64,000 bases of DNA, from positions 3,038,001 through 3,102,000 of the forward strand of contig NZ_AP022314.1 of assembly GCF_009936235.1 (NCBI RefSeq), given 5' to 3'. The notes under the pieces were generated by a model. It saw nothing but the letters and a program-made list of their open reading frames with translations. It did not search any database and had not been told where the DNA came from. Shown piece after piece: positions 35,034 to 43,677 of this stretch (its first letter is position 1; every line of letters starts with the position of its first letter). A program made the translations under genes and the position numbers. This stretch comes from Mycobacterium xenopi. Its GTDB lineage: Bacteria > Actinomycetota > Actinomycetes > Mycobacteriales > Mycobacteriaceae.

Positions 35034-35918
35034 GTGCCGAGCAACGAACAACGCCGGGCGGCGGCCAAGCGCAAACTGGAACGGCGACTGGAGCGTCGGG
35101 CCCAGCAAGCCCGCCGGCGCCGGGCCTTGATGATCGTCGGCGGTTCGGTCGCGGCGGTGGTCGTCATCGCCGCGGTGGTGGCGACCCTGGTGCTCACCAA
35201 CCGCGAGCACCAGCACAAGACCGCGTCGGCGAAGACGGGCACGGCCGCGTCCACCTCTGCTCACCCCGCCGCGCCGGGCGTGCCGCCGTTGCCGCCGTTT
35301 AGGCCGTCGGCCGACCTGGGTGCCAACTGCCAGTACCCGCCGTCGCCGGACCCCGCGAGCAAACCGGTGCAGCCCCCGCGGTCGGGCAAAGTACCGACCG
35401 ATCCGGCCCAGGTCAGCGTCAGCATGGTCACCAACCGGGGCAACATTGGCCTGCTGCTCGCCAACGACAGGTCGCCGTGCACCGTCAATAGTTTCGCGAG
35501 CTTGGCCGGTCAGAAGTTCTTCGACGACACTCGATGCCACCGGCTGACGACCTCGCCGACCTTGGGGGTGCTGCAGTGTGGGGACCCCAAGGGCGACGGC
35601 ACGGGCGGACCGGGCTACCAATTCGCCAACGAATACCCCACCGACCAGTACAAGCCCGACGACCCGGCAGTGCACGAGCCGGTGGTGTATCCGCGCGGCA
35701 CCTTGGCCATGGCCAACAGCGGGCCGAATACCAATGGCAGCCAGTTCTTCCTGGTGTACAAGGATTCGCAGCTGCCGCCGGAATACACGGTGTTCGGCAC
35801 GATTCAGCAGGATGGGCTGGCCACCCTGGACAAGATCGCCAATGCCGGTGTGGCCGGTGGTAAGGACGACGGCGAACCGGCGGAGGACGTCACGATCAAA
35901 TCGGTGCGCCTCGACTGA
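35034..35918 (+). CDS. ppiB: Membrane-anchored cyclophilin-type peptidyl-prolyl isomerase B
   Basis: A 294-residue protein with a basic N-terminal tail (RRAAAKRKLERRLERRAQQA), one transmembrane helix at about residues 41-65 (ALMIVGGSVAAVVVIAAVVA), a Pro-rich linker and an extracellular cyclophilin domain from about residue 118. The domain has CHRLTT, GDPKGDGTGGPGYQFANEYP and NTNGSQFFLVYKDSQLPPEY. It would speed proline isomerisation of exported proteins. GTG at 35034 follows a GGAGGGG-like site. It diverges from the hydrolase gene by 122 bases. Confidence 0.94.
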   Translation: MPSNEQRRAAAKRKLERRLERRAQQARRRRALMIVGGSVAAVVVIAAVVATLVLTNREHQHKTASAKTGTAASTSAHPAAPGVPPLPPFRPSADLGANCQYPPSPDPASKPVQPPRSGKVPTDPAQVSVSMVTNRGNIGLLLANDRSPCTVNSFASLAGQKFFDDTRCHRLTTSPTLGVLQCGDPKGDGTGGPGYQFANEYPTDQYKPDDPAVHEPVVYPRGTLAMANSGPNTNGSQFFLVYKDSQLPPEYTVFGTIQQDGLATLDKIANAGVAGGKDDGEPAEDVTIKSVRLD

Positions 35919-35925
35919 CCCGCGG

Positions 35926-35939
35926 CCCGCTCTAGCGGG
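35926..35939. terminator. Short palindrome between convergent genes
   Basis: CCCGCT-CT-AGCGGG lies between the ppiB stop and the stop of the membrane protein gene, overlapping the latter. It could serve as a bidirectional terminator, although the stem is short and there is no U-tract. Confidence 0.35.
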
Positions 35940-36678
35940 ACGATTGCGGCGGCGGGTTTTTGCCGCTTGTGAACCAGGCGACTTTGGCGTGCCAGGATCG
36001 GGCCGACCCATAGGCGAACCCGACCGCAGCCAGGCAGGCACACAGCCAGACGGGCAACGTGATATCGACGCCGATCTCAGCGGTGATCACCTGGATCGCG
36101 GTCGCGGCGATCCCGAACTCGGCTGAAATCAGATAGAGGTTGACCGTCGTCGTCGAACGCGGGTCCTTGCGCAGAATCAGCAGCACCCGGCCCGCGTAGC
36201 TGAACAAATAGATCAACAAAACCCCCAGCACCAGCCAGTAGGCGCCGAACCAGACCGTGCTGACGTGGGCCGGGAACAGGTCCGGGTGATAACCCTCGTC
36301 GGCGATGACGAACACCGCTACCAGCGACGGAATACCGAGCAGCAGCGGGATTTCGACCTGGCGGCGAAACAGGCCGCGCAGCTGGCGCTCGTCGCCCAGC
36401 CGGGCCAACCCGTGGTAGATGATGGCGGTCACCGCGGCGATCAGGCACAGGTGGCCGAGGAGATCCTCCACATTCCAGCGCCTGAGGATGTGGTACAGCG
36501 GCGGGCCCAATTTCGCCGACGCCCACGGCGACATGAGCAACACCGCGCAGCCCTGCAGGGCGATGTTGAGGCTCGCGCCGGCTTCCCAGCGGGAGCGCCA
36601 CGTGTCACGGCGGATCCACAGGCTGTAAAAGACGGCGGCCAGGGTGGCGAGGATGAGTGCAGACACCATTGTCGCCAC
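35932..36678 (-). CDS. Multi-spanning membrane protein paired with a small regulator
   Basis: A 248-residue membrane protein with about six to seven hydrophobic helices (for example VSALILATLAAVFYSLWI, LLGHLCLIAAVTAIIYHGL, VWFGAYWLVLGVLLIYLFSY, ITLPVWLCACLAAVGFAYGS). No catalytic motif is visible. It resembles the MAB_1171c-type putative transporters in mycobacteria that lie next to a small HTH gene, but it is shorter and this link is from memory. The HTH gene starts the pair 20 bases upstream, so they are probably one transcript. Function unknown. Confidence 0.68.
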   Translation of the reverse strand: MATMVSALILATLAAVFYSLWIRRDTWRSRWEAGASLNIALQGCAVLLMSPWASAKLGPPLYHILRRWNVEDLLGHLCLIAAVTAIIYHGLARLGDERQLRGLFRRQVEIPLLLGIPSLVAVFVIADEGYHPDLFPAHVSTVWFGAYWLVLGVLLIYLFSYAGRVLLILRKDPRSTTTVNLYLISAEFGIAATAIQVITAEIGVDITLPVWLCACLAAVGFAYGSARSWHAKVAWFTSGKNPPPQSSR

Positions 36679-36698
36679 CCAACTTACCCGCGATGCCG

Positions 36699-37007
36699 TC
36701 AGACAGGCGGCTTCCTCGGGTCGGGTTGCAGGTCGCGCAGTCTCACCCGGTGGGGCGTCGAATCCACGTATTCGGTGACCGCCTCATGCGGGATCAACCC
36801 GTAGCGGACCTGCAGGTCGACCGGGTTTAGCCCGAAGTACTCGGCCGCCCTGATGAGGTTGTCCGCGGTGATCAGCCTGCCCTCGCGAGCCGCCTTGTAG
36901 TACGCCGATTTGCGATACCCGAACGCCTCGTAGACCTCCGTGGCCGCGAGGGGCCTGCCCACAAGATAGGAAAGGACCACCGCCGGGTCTTTGTCACGGT
37001 CGTCCAT
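36699..37007 (-). CDS. Small helix-turn-helix regulator
   Basis: A 102-residue protein whose core reads LAATEVYEAFGYRKSAYYKA then AREGRLITADNLIRAAEYFG, a HTH/XRE-like arrangement followed by LNPVDLQVRYGLI. ATG at 37007 (MDDRDKDPAVVLSYLVGRP) is preferred. A GTG at 37097 would add 30 residues but would sit four bases from the GTAAAC-N4-GTTTAC palindrome. It is likely to regulate itself, the membrane protein downstream and perhaps the divergent secreted protein. Confidence 0.65.
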   Translation of the reverse strand: MDDRDKDPAVVLSYLVGRPLAATEVYEAFGYRKSAYYKAAREGRLITADNLIRAAEYFGLNPVDLQVRYGLIPHEAVTEYVDSTPHRVRLRDLQPDPRKPPV

Positions 37008-37101
37008 GGCGATGGACAGTAGCTCAGCCGGGTGGCCCGAGTACAACCAAAAGCCCCTGGTGAAGCGATCCGACCCATGATCGTAACAAAGGTCCACTTT
37101 T

Positions 37102-37117
37102 GTAAACTGCTGTTTAC
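37102..37117. promoter_or_regulatory. Palindromic operator candidate GTAAAC-N4-GTTTAC
   Basis: A perfect inverted repeat in the 299-base divergent region between the HTH gene and the secreted protein gene. It adjoins a 17-base sequence (37092-37108) that is matched at 13 of 17 positions at 37254-37270 on the other side. This symmetry fits a regulator binding both promoters. Confidence 0.5.
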
Positions 37118-37256
37118 CTATAGGCGGGTCGGCTGCCCGCGATCCGGTGCCCCAAAAGGTGCGCGCGCCGCGTAATTAGGCGGCAGTCCACACGTGGCGG
37201 CGGTGGAGGATATACCGAATACGCGCACAGCTGCGCCATTTTTCACTACAGAAGTT

Positions 37257-37276
37257 CACTTTTATGGACTAAAGTG
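37257..37276. promoter_or_regulatory. Inverted repeat CACTTT-N8-AAAGTG upstream of the secreted protein gene
   Basis: The repeat lies 30 bases before the ATG at 37307. It shares the GTxCACTTTT-xT-ACT pattern with the sequence at 37092-37108 near the other operator. Probably the second binding site of the same regulator. Confidence 0.45.
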
Positions 37277-37306
37277 TCGTGGTGTAGCCGTCGCGAGGAG
37301 ACAACG

Positions 37307-37696
37307 ATGTCCGTACCCGCTGACCGAAAGCCGGCACGCAAAACTGCGAGCGGTTGGCCCCGTCATCGTGCCGATCGGTACGCCCAAGGCAATACCAGCC
37401 GCGACGAGGCGTCGCCGATCGTGAAATTGGCGAAGCTAGCGCAGCAAGCGGTGATCATCGGTGCCGGTGCGCTGGTTCTGGTCGGCGCCGTCGGCGGTCC
37501 CGGCCTAGTGGCGCAAGCCCACGCGAACACCCCCCAGTGCGTCACCAACGCGACAGATCCATGCCCGCCGCCGCCCGGCGGTTCCCCCGGCCCGCAAAAC
37601 CAACTCCAACAACAGTCGGCGGATCAACCTCGAGAGCACGTCGTTTGCCAGCCGGCCGGCAAGGTCGGAGCATTCTGCTACCGCATCGTGAAGTGA
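37307..37696 (+). CDS. Small exported protein with four cysteines
   Basis: A 129-residue protein of unknown function. A basic N-terminus of about 45 residues precedes a hydrophobic segment (QAVIIGAGALVLVGAVGGPG) with likely signal peptidase cleavage after AQAHA, near residue 74. The short mature part has four Cys (TPQC, DPCPPPPGG, HVVCQPAG, AFCYRIVK), fitting two disulphides. A GAGGAG site precedes ATG 37307. The N-terminal region before the hydrophobic stretch is unusually long for a Sec signal. It diverges from the HTH/membrane pair and ends in a hairpin region before relA. Confidence 0.65.
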   Translation: MSVPADRKPARKTASGWPRHRADRYAQGNTSRDEASPIVKLAKLAQQAVIIGAGALVLVGAVGGPGLVAQAHANTPQCVTNATDPCPPPPGGSPGPQNQLQQQSADQPREHVVCQPAGKVGAFCYRIVK

Positions 37697-37709
37697 CCGC
37701 GACGGTCAC
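37693..37709 (+). terminator. Hairpin at the stop of the small exported protein gene
   Basis: GTGACCG-CGA-CGGTCAC is a perfect 7-bp stem with a 3-base loop starting at the TGA stop codon. It is a candidate terminator, followed after 7 bases by a longer inverted repeat. Confidence 0.4.
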
Positions 37710-37716
37710 GGTTACC

Positions 37717-37775
37717 GCGAGCAGACGCAAAAACACCCAAAACTGAGCTGCTGCAGGGATTTTGCGTCTGCTCGC
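37717..37775. terminator. 16-bp inverted repeat between convergent genes
   Basis: GCGAGCAGACGCAAAA (37717-37732) and its exact complement TTTTGCGTCTGCTCGC (37760-37775) flank a 27-base loop. It lies between the plus-strand small protein gene and relA on the minus strand. On either strand the right arm opens with T residues rather than closing with them, so it is not a classic terminator. I recall GAGCAGACGCAAAA as a recurrent intergenic mycobacterial motif. A bidirectional terminator or mRNA end-protecting hairpin is likely. Confidence 0.6.
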
Positions 37776-37780
37776 CCACA

Positions 37781-40153
37781 TTACGCCGCTGACGTGACCC
37801 GGTAGACGTCGTAGACGCCCTCGACGTTGCGGACGACGTCGAGCAGATGCCCCAGATGCTTGGGGTCGCCCATCTCAAACGTGAAGCGGCTGATGGCAAC
37901 TCGGTCGTTCGACGTGGTCACCGACGCCGACAGGATGTTCACCTTCTCGTCGGAGAGCGCCCGGGTGATGTCCGACAGCAGCCGGTGGCGGTCGAGCGCC
38001 TCGACCTGGATCGCCACCAAAAATACCGACGACGGCGACGGCGCCCAGTGCACTTCGATGATCCGCTCGGACTGCTGGCGCAGCGACGCGGCGTTGGTGC
38101 AGTCGGTGCGGTGCACGCTGACCCCACCGCCGCGGGTGACGAATCCCATGATCTGGTCGCCGGGCACCGGGGTGCAGCACTTGGCCAGCTTGGTCAGCAC
38201 ACCGGGAGCGCCGGGGACGGCGACCCCGGTGTCCTCGGTGCTGCGCTGGCGGCGCGGCATGGTCGCCGGCGTGGACCGCTCGGCGAGCTCCTCTTCGGCC
38301 TGTTCGATGCCGCCGAGCTCGGCCAAAAGCCGCTGCACGACGTGCTTGGCCGACACGTGCCCTTCACCGATCGCGGTGTAGAGCGCCGATACGTCCGCGT
38401 AGTGCAGCTCGTGAGCCACCGCGGCCATCGATCCGCCGTTCACCAAGCGCTGCAACGGAAGTCCGCCGCGGCGCACTTCCCGGGCCATCGCTTCCTTGCC
38501 GGCCTCCAGCGCCTCCTCGCGGCGCTCCTTGGCGAACCATTGGCGGATCTTGGTCTTGGCCCGCGGCGACGCCACGAACTGCTGCCAGTCACGCGACGGC
38601 CCGGCGTTGGGCGCCTTCGAGGTGAAAATCTCGACGACTTCCCCGTTTTCCAGCTTCCGCTCCAGCGCCACCAGCCGGCCGTTGACCCGCGCGCCGATGC
38701 AGCGGTGCCCGACCTCGGTGTGCACGGCGTAGGCGAAGTCCACCGGCGTCGACCCGGCCGGCAGGGTAATCACGTCGCCCTTCGGGGTGAATACGAAAAT
38801 CTGTTGCACCGCAAGGTCATAGCGCAACGACTCCAGAAACTCGCCGGGGTCGGCGGCTTCCCGCTGCCAGTCGAGCAGTTGACGCATCCAGGCCATGTCG
38901 TCGATCTCGGCGGCGGCATGCGGATGCGGAAGACCGTTGCGGCCCTTGGCTTCTTTGTAGCGCCAGTGCGCAGCAATGCCGTATTCGGCGGTGCGGTGCA
39001 TGTCGCGGGTGCGGATCTGCACCTCCAGCGGCTTGCCCTCCGGGCCGATGACCGTGGTGTGCAGCGACTGGTATACCCCGTAGCGCGGCTGGGCGATGTA
39101 GTCCTTGAACCGGCCGGCCATCGGCTGCCACAGCGAATGCACCACGCCCACGGCGGCGTAACAGTCGCGGATCTCGTCGCACAGAATACGGATGCCCACC
39201 AGGTCGTGGATGTCGTCGAAGTCGCGGCCCTTGACGATCATCTTCTGGTAGATCGACCAGTAGTGTTTCGGCCGGCCCTCGACGGTGGCGTTGATCTTCG
39301 ACGCCTTCAGGGTGGCGACGATCTCGTCGCGCACCTTGGCCAGGTAGGTGTCCCGCGACGGCGCACGGTCGGCCACCAGCCGCACAATCTCTTCGTATTT
39401 CTTGGGATGCAGGATCGCGAACGCCAAGTCCTCCAGCTCCCACTTGACGGTGGCCATACCCAGCCGATGTGCAAGCGGCGCAATGACTTCCAGGGTTTCG
39501 CGGGCCTTGCGGACCTGCTTCTCCGGCGGCAGGAAGCGCATGGTGCGCATGTTGTGCAGCCGGTCGGCCACTTTGATCACCAGCACCCGCGGGTCGCGGG
39601 CCATCGCGATGATCATCTTGCGGATCGTCTCGCCCTCGGCGGCGCTGCCCAACACCACCCGATCCAGCTTGGTCACGCCGTCAACGAGATTGCCGACCTC
39701 TTCGCCGAATTCGGCGGACAGCTGCTCCAGCGTGTAACCGGTGTCTTCGACCGTGTCGTGCAGCAACGCAGCCACCAGCGTGGTGGTGTCCATGCCCAAT
39801 TCGGCCAGGATGGTGGCCACCGCAAGGGGATGGGTGATGTAGGGATCCCCGGAGTGGCGCAGCTGGCTGGCGTGGCGCTGCTCGGCGACTTCGTAGGCCC
39901 GCTGCAGCAGCGACAGGTCGGCCTTGGGGTAGACCTGCCGATGCACCGCCACCAGCGGTTCGAGCACCGGGTTGATCGCGTTGCGCTGCGCGGTCATCCG
40001 CCGCGCCAGCCGCGCCCGCACTCGCCGCGACGCGCTGGTAGTGGTCTTCAGCCCTACCCGAGATTCGGCCGGCAGCGCGTCGGGGGCCGACGGCGATTCG
40101 GCAGCCGGCTCTAACGCTTGCGCCGCCCGCTGGTCGTCCGCCACGTTCGTCAC
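37781..40153 (-). CDS. relA: Bifunctional (p)ppGpp synthetase/hydrolase Rel
   Basis: Central enzyme of the stringent response. The 790-residue length equals M. tuberculosis Rel. The hydrolase HD domain is at about residues 75-225 (RHSGDPYITHPLAVATILAE, LLHDTVEDTGYT, KVADRLHNMRTMRFL). The synthetase domain is at about 260-375 (EGRPKHYWSIYQKMIVKGRD, YGVYQSLHTTVIGPEGKPLE, EYGIAAHWRYKE). TGS (TPKGDVITLPAGSTPVDFAY), zinc-finger-like (KCCTPVPGD) and ACT domains follow. The exact start may be GTG 40153 or GTG 40144. It follows apt, as usual. Confidence 0.98.
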   Translation of the reverse strand: MTNVADDQRAAQALEPAAESPSAPDALPAESRVGLKTTTSASRRVRARLARRMTAQRNAINPVLEPLVAVHRQVYPKADLSLLQRAYEVAEQRHASQLRHSGDPYITHPLAVATILAELGMDTTTLVAALLHDTVEDTGYTLEQLSAEFGEEVGNLVDGVTKLDRVVLGSAAEGETIRKMIIAMARDPRVLVIKVADRLHNMRTMRFLPPEKQVRKARETLEVIAPLAHRLGMATVKWELEDLAFAILHPKKYEEIVRLVADRAPSRDTYLAKVRDEIVATLKASKINATVEGRPKHYWSIYQKMIVKGRDFDDIHDLVGIRILCDEIRDCYAAVGVVHSLWQPMAGRFKDYIAQPRYGVYQSLHTTVIGPEGKPLEVQIRTRDMHRTAEYGIAAHWRYKEAKGRNGLPHPHAAAEIDDMAWMRQLLDWQREAADPGEFLESLRYDLAVQQIFVFTPKGDVITLPAGSTPVDFAYAVHTEVGHRCIGARVNGRLVALERKLENGEVVEIFTSKAPNAGPSRDWQQFVASPRAKTKIRQWFAKERREEALEAGKEAMAREVRRGGLPLQRLVNGGSMAAVAHELHYADVSALYTAIGEGHVSAKHVVQRLLAELGGIEQAEEELAERSTPATMPRRQRSTEDTGVAVPGAPGVLTKLAKCCTPVPGDQIMGFVTRGGGVSVHRTDCTNAASLRQQSERIIEVHWAPSPSSVFLVAIQVEALDRHRLLSDITRALSDEKVNILSASVTTSNDRVAISRFTFEMGDPKHLGHLLDVVRNVEGVYDVYRVTSAA

Positions 40154-40203
40154 CTCCGAGCTCCCAGGATATCGCTCCAGCTCGGGCGCAGGCTGGCAGC
40201 GTT

Positions 40204-40740
40204 TCAGATGCTGCGCAGGCTTCGTACTGGCAGCGGTGCCAGCAGGTCGCGCCCGCCCAGCTCGGCGAGCTCCAGCACCACCACGGCCATGGTCACGACG
40301 GCGCCGGCATGCTCAAGCAGCCGGTGCGCGGCAGCCAGCGTGCCGCCGGTGGCCAGCACGTCGTCGACGATGACCACCCGCCGGCCCGCCAGCTCGATAC
40401 CGCTGGCCGGAATCTCCAAAACAGCGGCGCCGTACTCCAGGTGGTACCGCTCGGCGAGCACTGGCGGGGGCAGCTTGCCGCCCTTGCGCACGGCCAGCAC
40501 GCCGGTACCCAGCCGGGTGGCAAGGGCCGCCGCGGCCAGGAAGCCGCGGGCATCGATGCCCGCCACCAGGTCGGCTCCGGCCGCGGCGGCGGCCAGTGCG
40601 TCGGTGACCGCGGCCAGCCCGCGGGCGTCGGCGAAAAGCGGAGTCAGGTCTTTGAATTGCGTTCCCGGCGTAGGGAAATCGGCTACCTCCCGGGTCAGGG
40701 ACGCGATGAGGTTTTCGACCGAGCCGCCGTGGGACGTCAC
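40204..40740 (-). CDS. apt: Adenine phosphoribosyltransferase
   Basis: Purine salvage enzyme converting adenine and PRPP to AMP. The 178-residue form has FPTPGTQFKDLTPLFAD at about residues 22-38, ADLVAGIDARGFL, and the PRPP loop RRVVIVDDVLATGGTLAAAH. GTG at 40740 overlaps the lipoprotein stop (GTGA). A 45-codon upstream extension exists, as annotated in some mycobacteria, but its sequence is not enzyme-like. Gene order lipoprotein-apt-relA is conserved. Confidence 0.94.
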   Translation of the reverse strand: MTSHGGSVENLIASLTREVADFPTPGTQFKDLTPLFADARGLAAVTDALAAAAAGADLVAGIDARGFLAAAALATRLGTGVLAVRKGGKLPPPVLAERYHLEYGAAVLEIPASGIELAGRRVVIVDDVLATGGTLAAAHRLLEHAGAVVTMAVVVLELAELGGRDLLAPLPVRSLRSI

Positions 40741-42394
40741 CGCACCAGCACCCAGCGGTCCATGTTCCACCCCGCCCCCCAGCGGGTCGGGTTGCTGTTG
40801 ACGGCATACATCTTCTTCTTTGTCACCAGCGTGCGCTGCTGGCGGTAAAGCGGCAGCGTCGGCATGTCCGCCCACAGCACCGCGGCACCGTCGCCGAGCA
40901 GCCGGGCCAGCGTTCTACCGGGTCGGCGGAAACCGCCTGGGCGCCGATGATGCCGTCGATTTGACCGTTGCGGTAACCGGAGAGGTTGTTGCCGTTGCCG
41001 CTGTGCAAGGCGTAGGCGTCCATCGCCGACGACCCGGTCGATCCGCCGCCGGTGGCGCCTCCGGTGCCGGCCAGCAGGGCGTCGATCTGGCCGGCTTTGA
41101 GCGTCTGGGGGCCAGCGGAGGGCGAGGTCGCGTCCGACACCGCGACGCCCGCCGGTCCGCAAGCCTTGGCGATGGCCCCGACGATGGCCGCCAGCCGCGC
41201 GTTGGGCGCCCGGTAGCCGATCCGCACCGACAGCGGCGCACCGCCCAACTCGCTGCGGGCGGCCGCCGGATCGGAGCGGGTGAACGACGCGGCCGCCGGG
41301 GTGGCGCTCTCGGCCTGGCCGAGGGCGTCGTCGGCGGCGGCGTGCAGCCGCGTGTTGGCGATCGGCACGCCGGCGTCGCGGGCGATGAGATCGCGCGGCG
41401 TGCACAGCGCGAGCGCGCGGCGGGCCCGGGTCTGCGACAGCGGGCCGACGGGAGCAAAGATCAGCTGCTCGATGCCCGCCGACGCCGAATCGGTGCGCTG
41501 GTAGTCGTCCGGGGTGATCAGCGATCCCGACGACCCGGCCGCAACGTCAACGACGTCGACGGACTTGTTGTTGACCCGGTCTTGAATGTCGGCTTCCTGC
41601 GGCCACACCGTGATCCGCTTGGTGACGGGTTTGGTGCCCCACCAACGGTCGTTCGCGACGAGCACCACGGCGCCGCCGTCGAGCAGCTTTTCGATCTTGT
41701 ACGGTCCCGACGACGGGAAGTGTTTCAGGTCGACGCCGGGCTTGAGGTCCCAGGTCGTGTTCCATACCTGCGCGATCCGGTCCACTACCGGCATGTTGTT
41801 GGTCTGCAGCGCGGTCGTCACATCGACGCCGAGCTCATCGCCGATGACATGCGAGGGCATCAGCGAGGTCGCGGTGAACAGTTGGGCATAGTCGACGACG
41901 TTGCGGTCCGGGGCAAACGACACGCGCGCCTTCTTCTGGCCCGGCTGGCAATCGACGTTGGCGATATCGGCGTAGCCGGCGTGGCTGGCGGCGTCGAAAC
42001 CGGGAAAACGGCCCGACTGCGCGGCCCAGGTCAACACCAGGTCGTCGCAGGTGATGGGCCTGCCGTCGGAATAGACGGCGTTGTCGGCGATCTGGTAGTC
42101 GAGGACCAGCGGCGCCCCGCCGACCACCGATACGGTCCCGAAGTCGTGGTCAGCGACGACTTGCCCGTCCGGCCCGTGGTAGCCGAACCCGATGAGGGTG
42201 CGGGCGAATGCCTGCGCTCCGGCCGACGCGGCACCCGTGACCGTGTTGGTGTTGTAGCTCACCAGCGTCCCGTCGACAACGTAGTCGATCTGGTCGGAGG
42301 CGCTGCCTGAGCACGCGGTCAGCCCCGCCGGGCCGGCCGCCGCCAGCGTCGCGGCCACCGACACCGCGGCCGCGCGCCGACACCAGACCGCCAT
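40737..42394 (-). CDS. ABC-type peptide-binding-like lipoprotein (Rv2585c type), frameshifted
   Basis: Solute-binding protein 5 family lipoprotein. The signal sequence ends in a lipobox (GLTACSG) with Cys28. Internal SBP_bac_5 features are DNAVYSDGRPITCDDLVLTW, FPSSGPYKIEKLL and YRNGQIDGIIGAQ. Near 40912-40935 the frame breaks: one frame continues PVERWPGCS, the other gives RTLARLLGDGAAVLWADMPT and ends GWNMDRWVLVR at 40737. Adding one base gives about 552 residues, near the usual 557. There are no permease or ATPase genes nearby. It lies between secF and apt. Ligand unknown. Confidence 0.87.
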
Positions 42395-42398
42395 CGGG

Positions 42399-43673
42399 CT
42401 ATCGCTTGTTCCGCTTGCCGGTGGGACGTCGCTGGCTGGTTGTGGGCCGCACCGGGCGTGCCCCGGGTGCGGGTTTGGTCGGTGCGGGCTTGCTGCGAGC
42501 GGGGGCGGCCGCGCTGATGTCTTGCTGCGCCTCCTCGCCCGGCGAAGCCTCTCGAGGCTCGGCTGCGGGCTCTGGTTTCTCGGTGGTGTCCGTGGCCCGA
42601 GCCGGATCGCGGCGCCGCAGCACCCGCCGAGTGTGATTGCGCACCAGTTCGGTGCGTTCGCGAAGGGTGACCAGCAGCGGGGTGGCGAAGAAGATCGACG
42701 AGTAGGTGCCGACGAGGATGCCGACCAGCTGGACCAGCGCCAGATCCTTGAGGGTGCCCACGCCGAGCAGCCACACCGCCACCACCAGCAAGGCGATCAC
42801 CGGCAACACCGAGATCAGGCTGGTGTTGATCGAGCGCATCAGCGTCTGGTTGACCGCCAGGTTGGCCTGCTCGGCGAAGGTGCGCCGGGTGGTGTGCTGG
42901 AAACCTCGGGTGTTCTCCTCGACTTTGTCGAACACGATGACCGTGTCGTACAGCGAGAAACCCAGGATCGTCAGCCACCCGATGACCGTGGCCGGGGTGA
43001 CCTCGAAGCCGACCAGCGAATACACACCAGCGGTGACCGTCAGGTCGAAGAACAGGGCGGCCAGCGCCGAAATCGCCATGTAGCGCTCGTAGCGCACGGT
43101 GATGTACAGCGTCACCAACACCAAGAACACCACCAGCGCGATCAAGGCCTTCTTGGTGATCTGGCCACCCCAGGTCGACGACACCGCCGAGTCGCTGATC
43201 GCCTGCTTGCTGGGCTGACCGTCGGCGCCTCGCGGATGAAAAGCGTTGAACAGGGCGTCTTTTAGCTTCGCGGTCTGCTGGTTGGTCAGCGTTTCGGAGC
43301 GGATCTGGACGGTGGCCGAGGCGCCACTGCCGACGATCACCACCGACTCTGGGTCGCTGCCCAGGGTGCGCCGGAACACGTCTTCGACTTGGGCGACTTT
43401 GGCGTCGCCGCGCGGGAACGACACCTTGGTGCCGCCAGCGAAGTCGATGCCGAACGTGAACCCGCGAATGGCGATGCTGGCGACGGCGATTGCGACGATC
43501 ATCGCGCTGATCGCGTACCAAAACCGGCGTCGCCCCACCACCTCGAAGGCACCGGTGCCGGTGTAGAGCCGGGACAAAAAGCCGTGGTGCGGTAGCTCGG
43601 CGGCGTGGGCGCTGTCGACGACGGTGGCGTTGGACTCGGTGATTTCCACGGCTTCTGTTGCTTTGGAGGCCAT
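42399..43673 (-). CDS. secF: Protein translocase subunit SecF
   Basis: Integral membrane partner of SecD that uses the proton gradient to help late steps of Sec export. The 424-residue protein has a first helix at about residues 51-71, the conserved IAIRGFTFGIDFAGGTKVSF, a periplasmic domain, and five further helices with GFSLYDTVIVFDKVEENTRG and QTLMRSINTSLISVLPVIAL. A Pro/Ala/Lys-rich cytoplasmic tail of about 80 residues is typical of mycobacteria. ATG at 43673 lies four bases after the secD stop. Confidence 0.96.
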   Translation of the reverse strand: MASKATEAVEITESNATVVDSAHAAELPHHGFLSRLYTGTGAFEVVGRRRFWYAISAMIVAIAVASIAIRGFTFGIDFAGGTKVSFPRGDAKVAQVEDVFRRTLGSDPESVVIVGSGASATVQIRSETLTNQQTAKLKDALFNAFHPRGADGQPSKQAISDSAVSSTWGGQITKKALIALVVFLVLVTLYITVRYERYMAISALAALFFDLTVTAGVYSLVGFEVTPATVIGWLTILGFSLYDTVIVFDKVEENTRGFQHTTRRTFAEQANLAVNQTLMRSINTSLISVLPVIALLVVAVWLLGVGTLKDLALVQLVGILVGTYSSIFFATPLLVTLRERTELVRNHTRRVLRRRDPARATDTTEKPEPAAEPREASPGEEAQQDISAAAPARSKPAPTKPAPGARPVRPTTSQRRPTGKRNKR

Positions 43674-43677
43674 TTCG

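Noticed and set aside
37847..40114. Open plus-strand frame of about 755 codons opposite relA
   Set aside because: It is a mirror of the high-GC codon pattern of relA. It has no family motif and relA itself is certain. Similar long antisense frames opposite car (50270-51466, 51515-52903) were dropped for the same reason.
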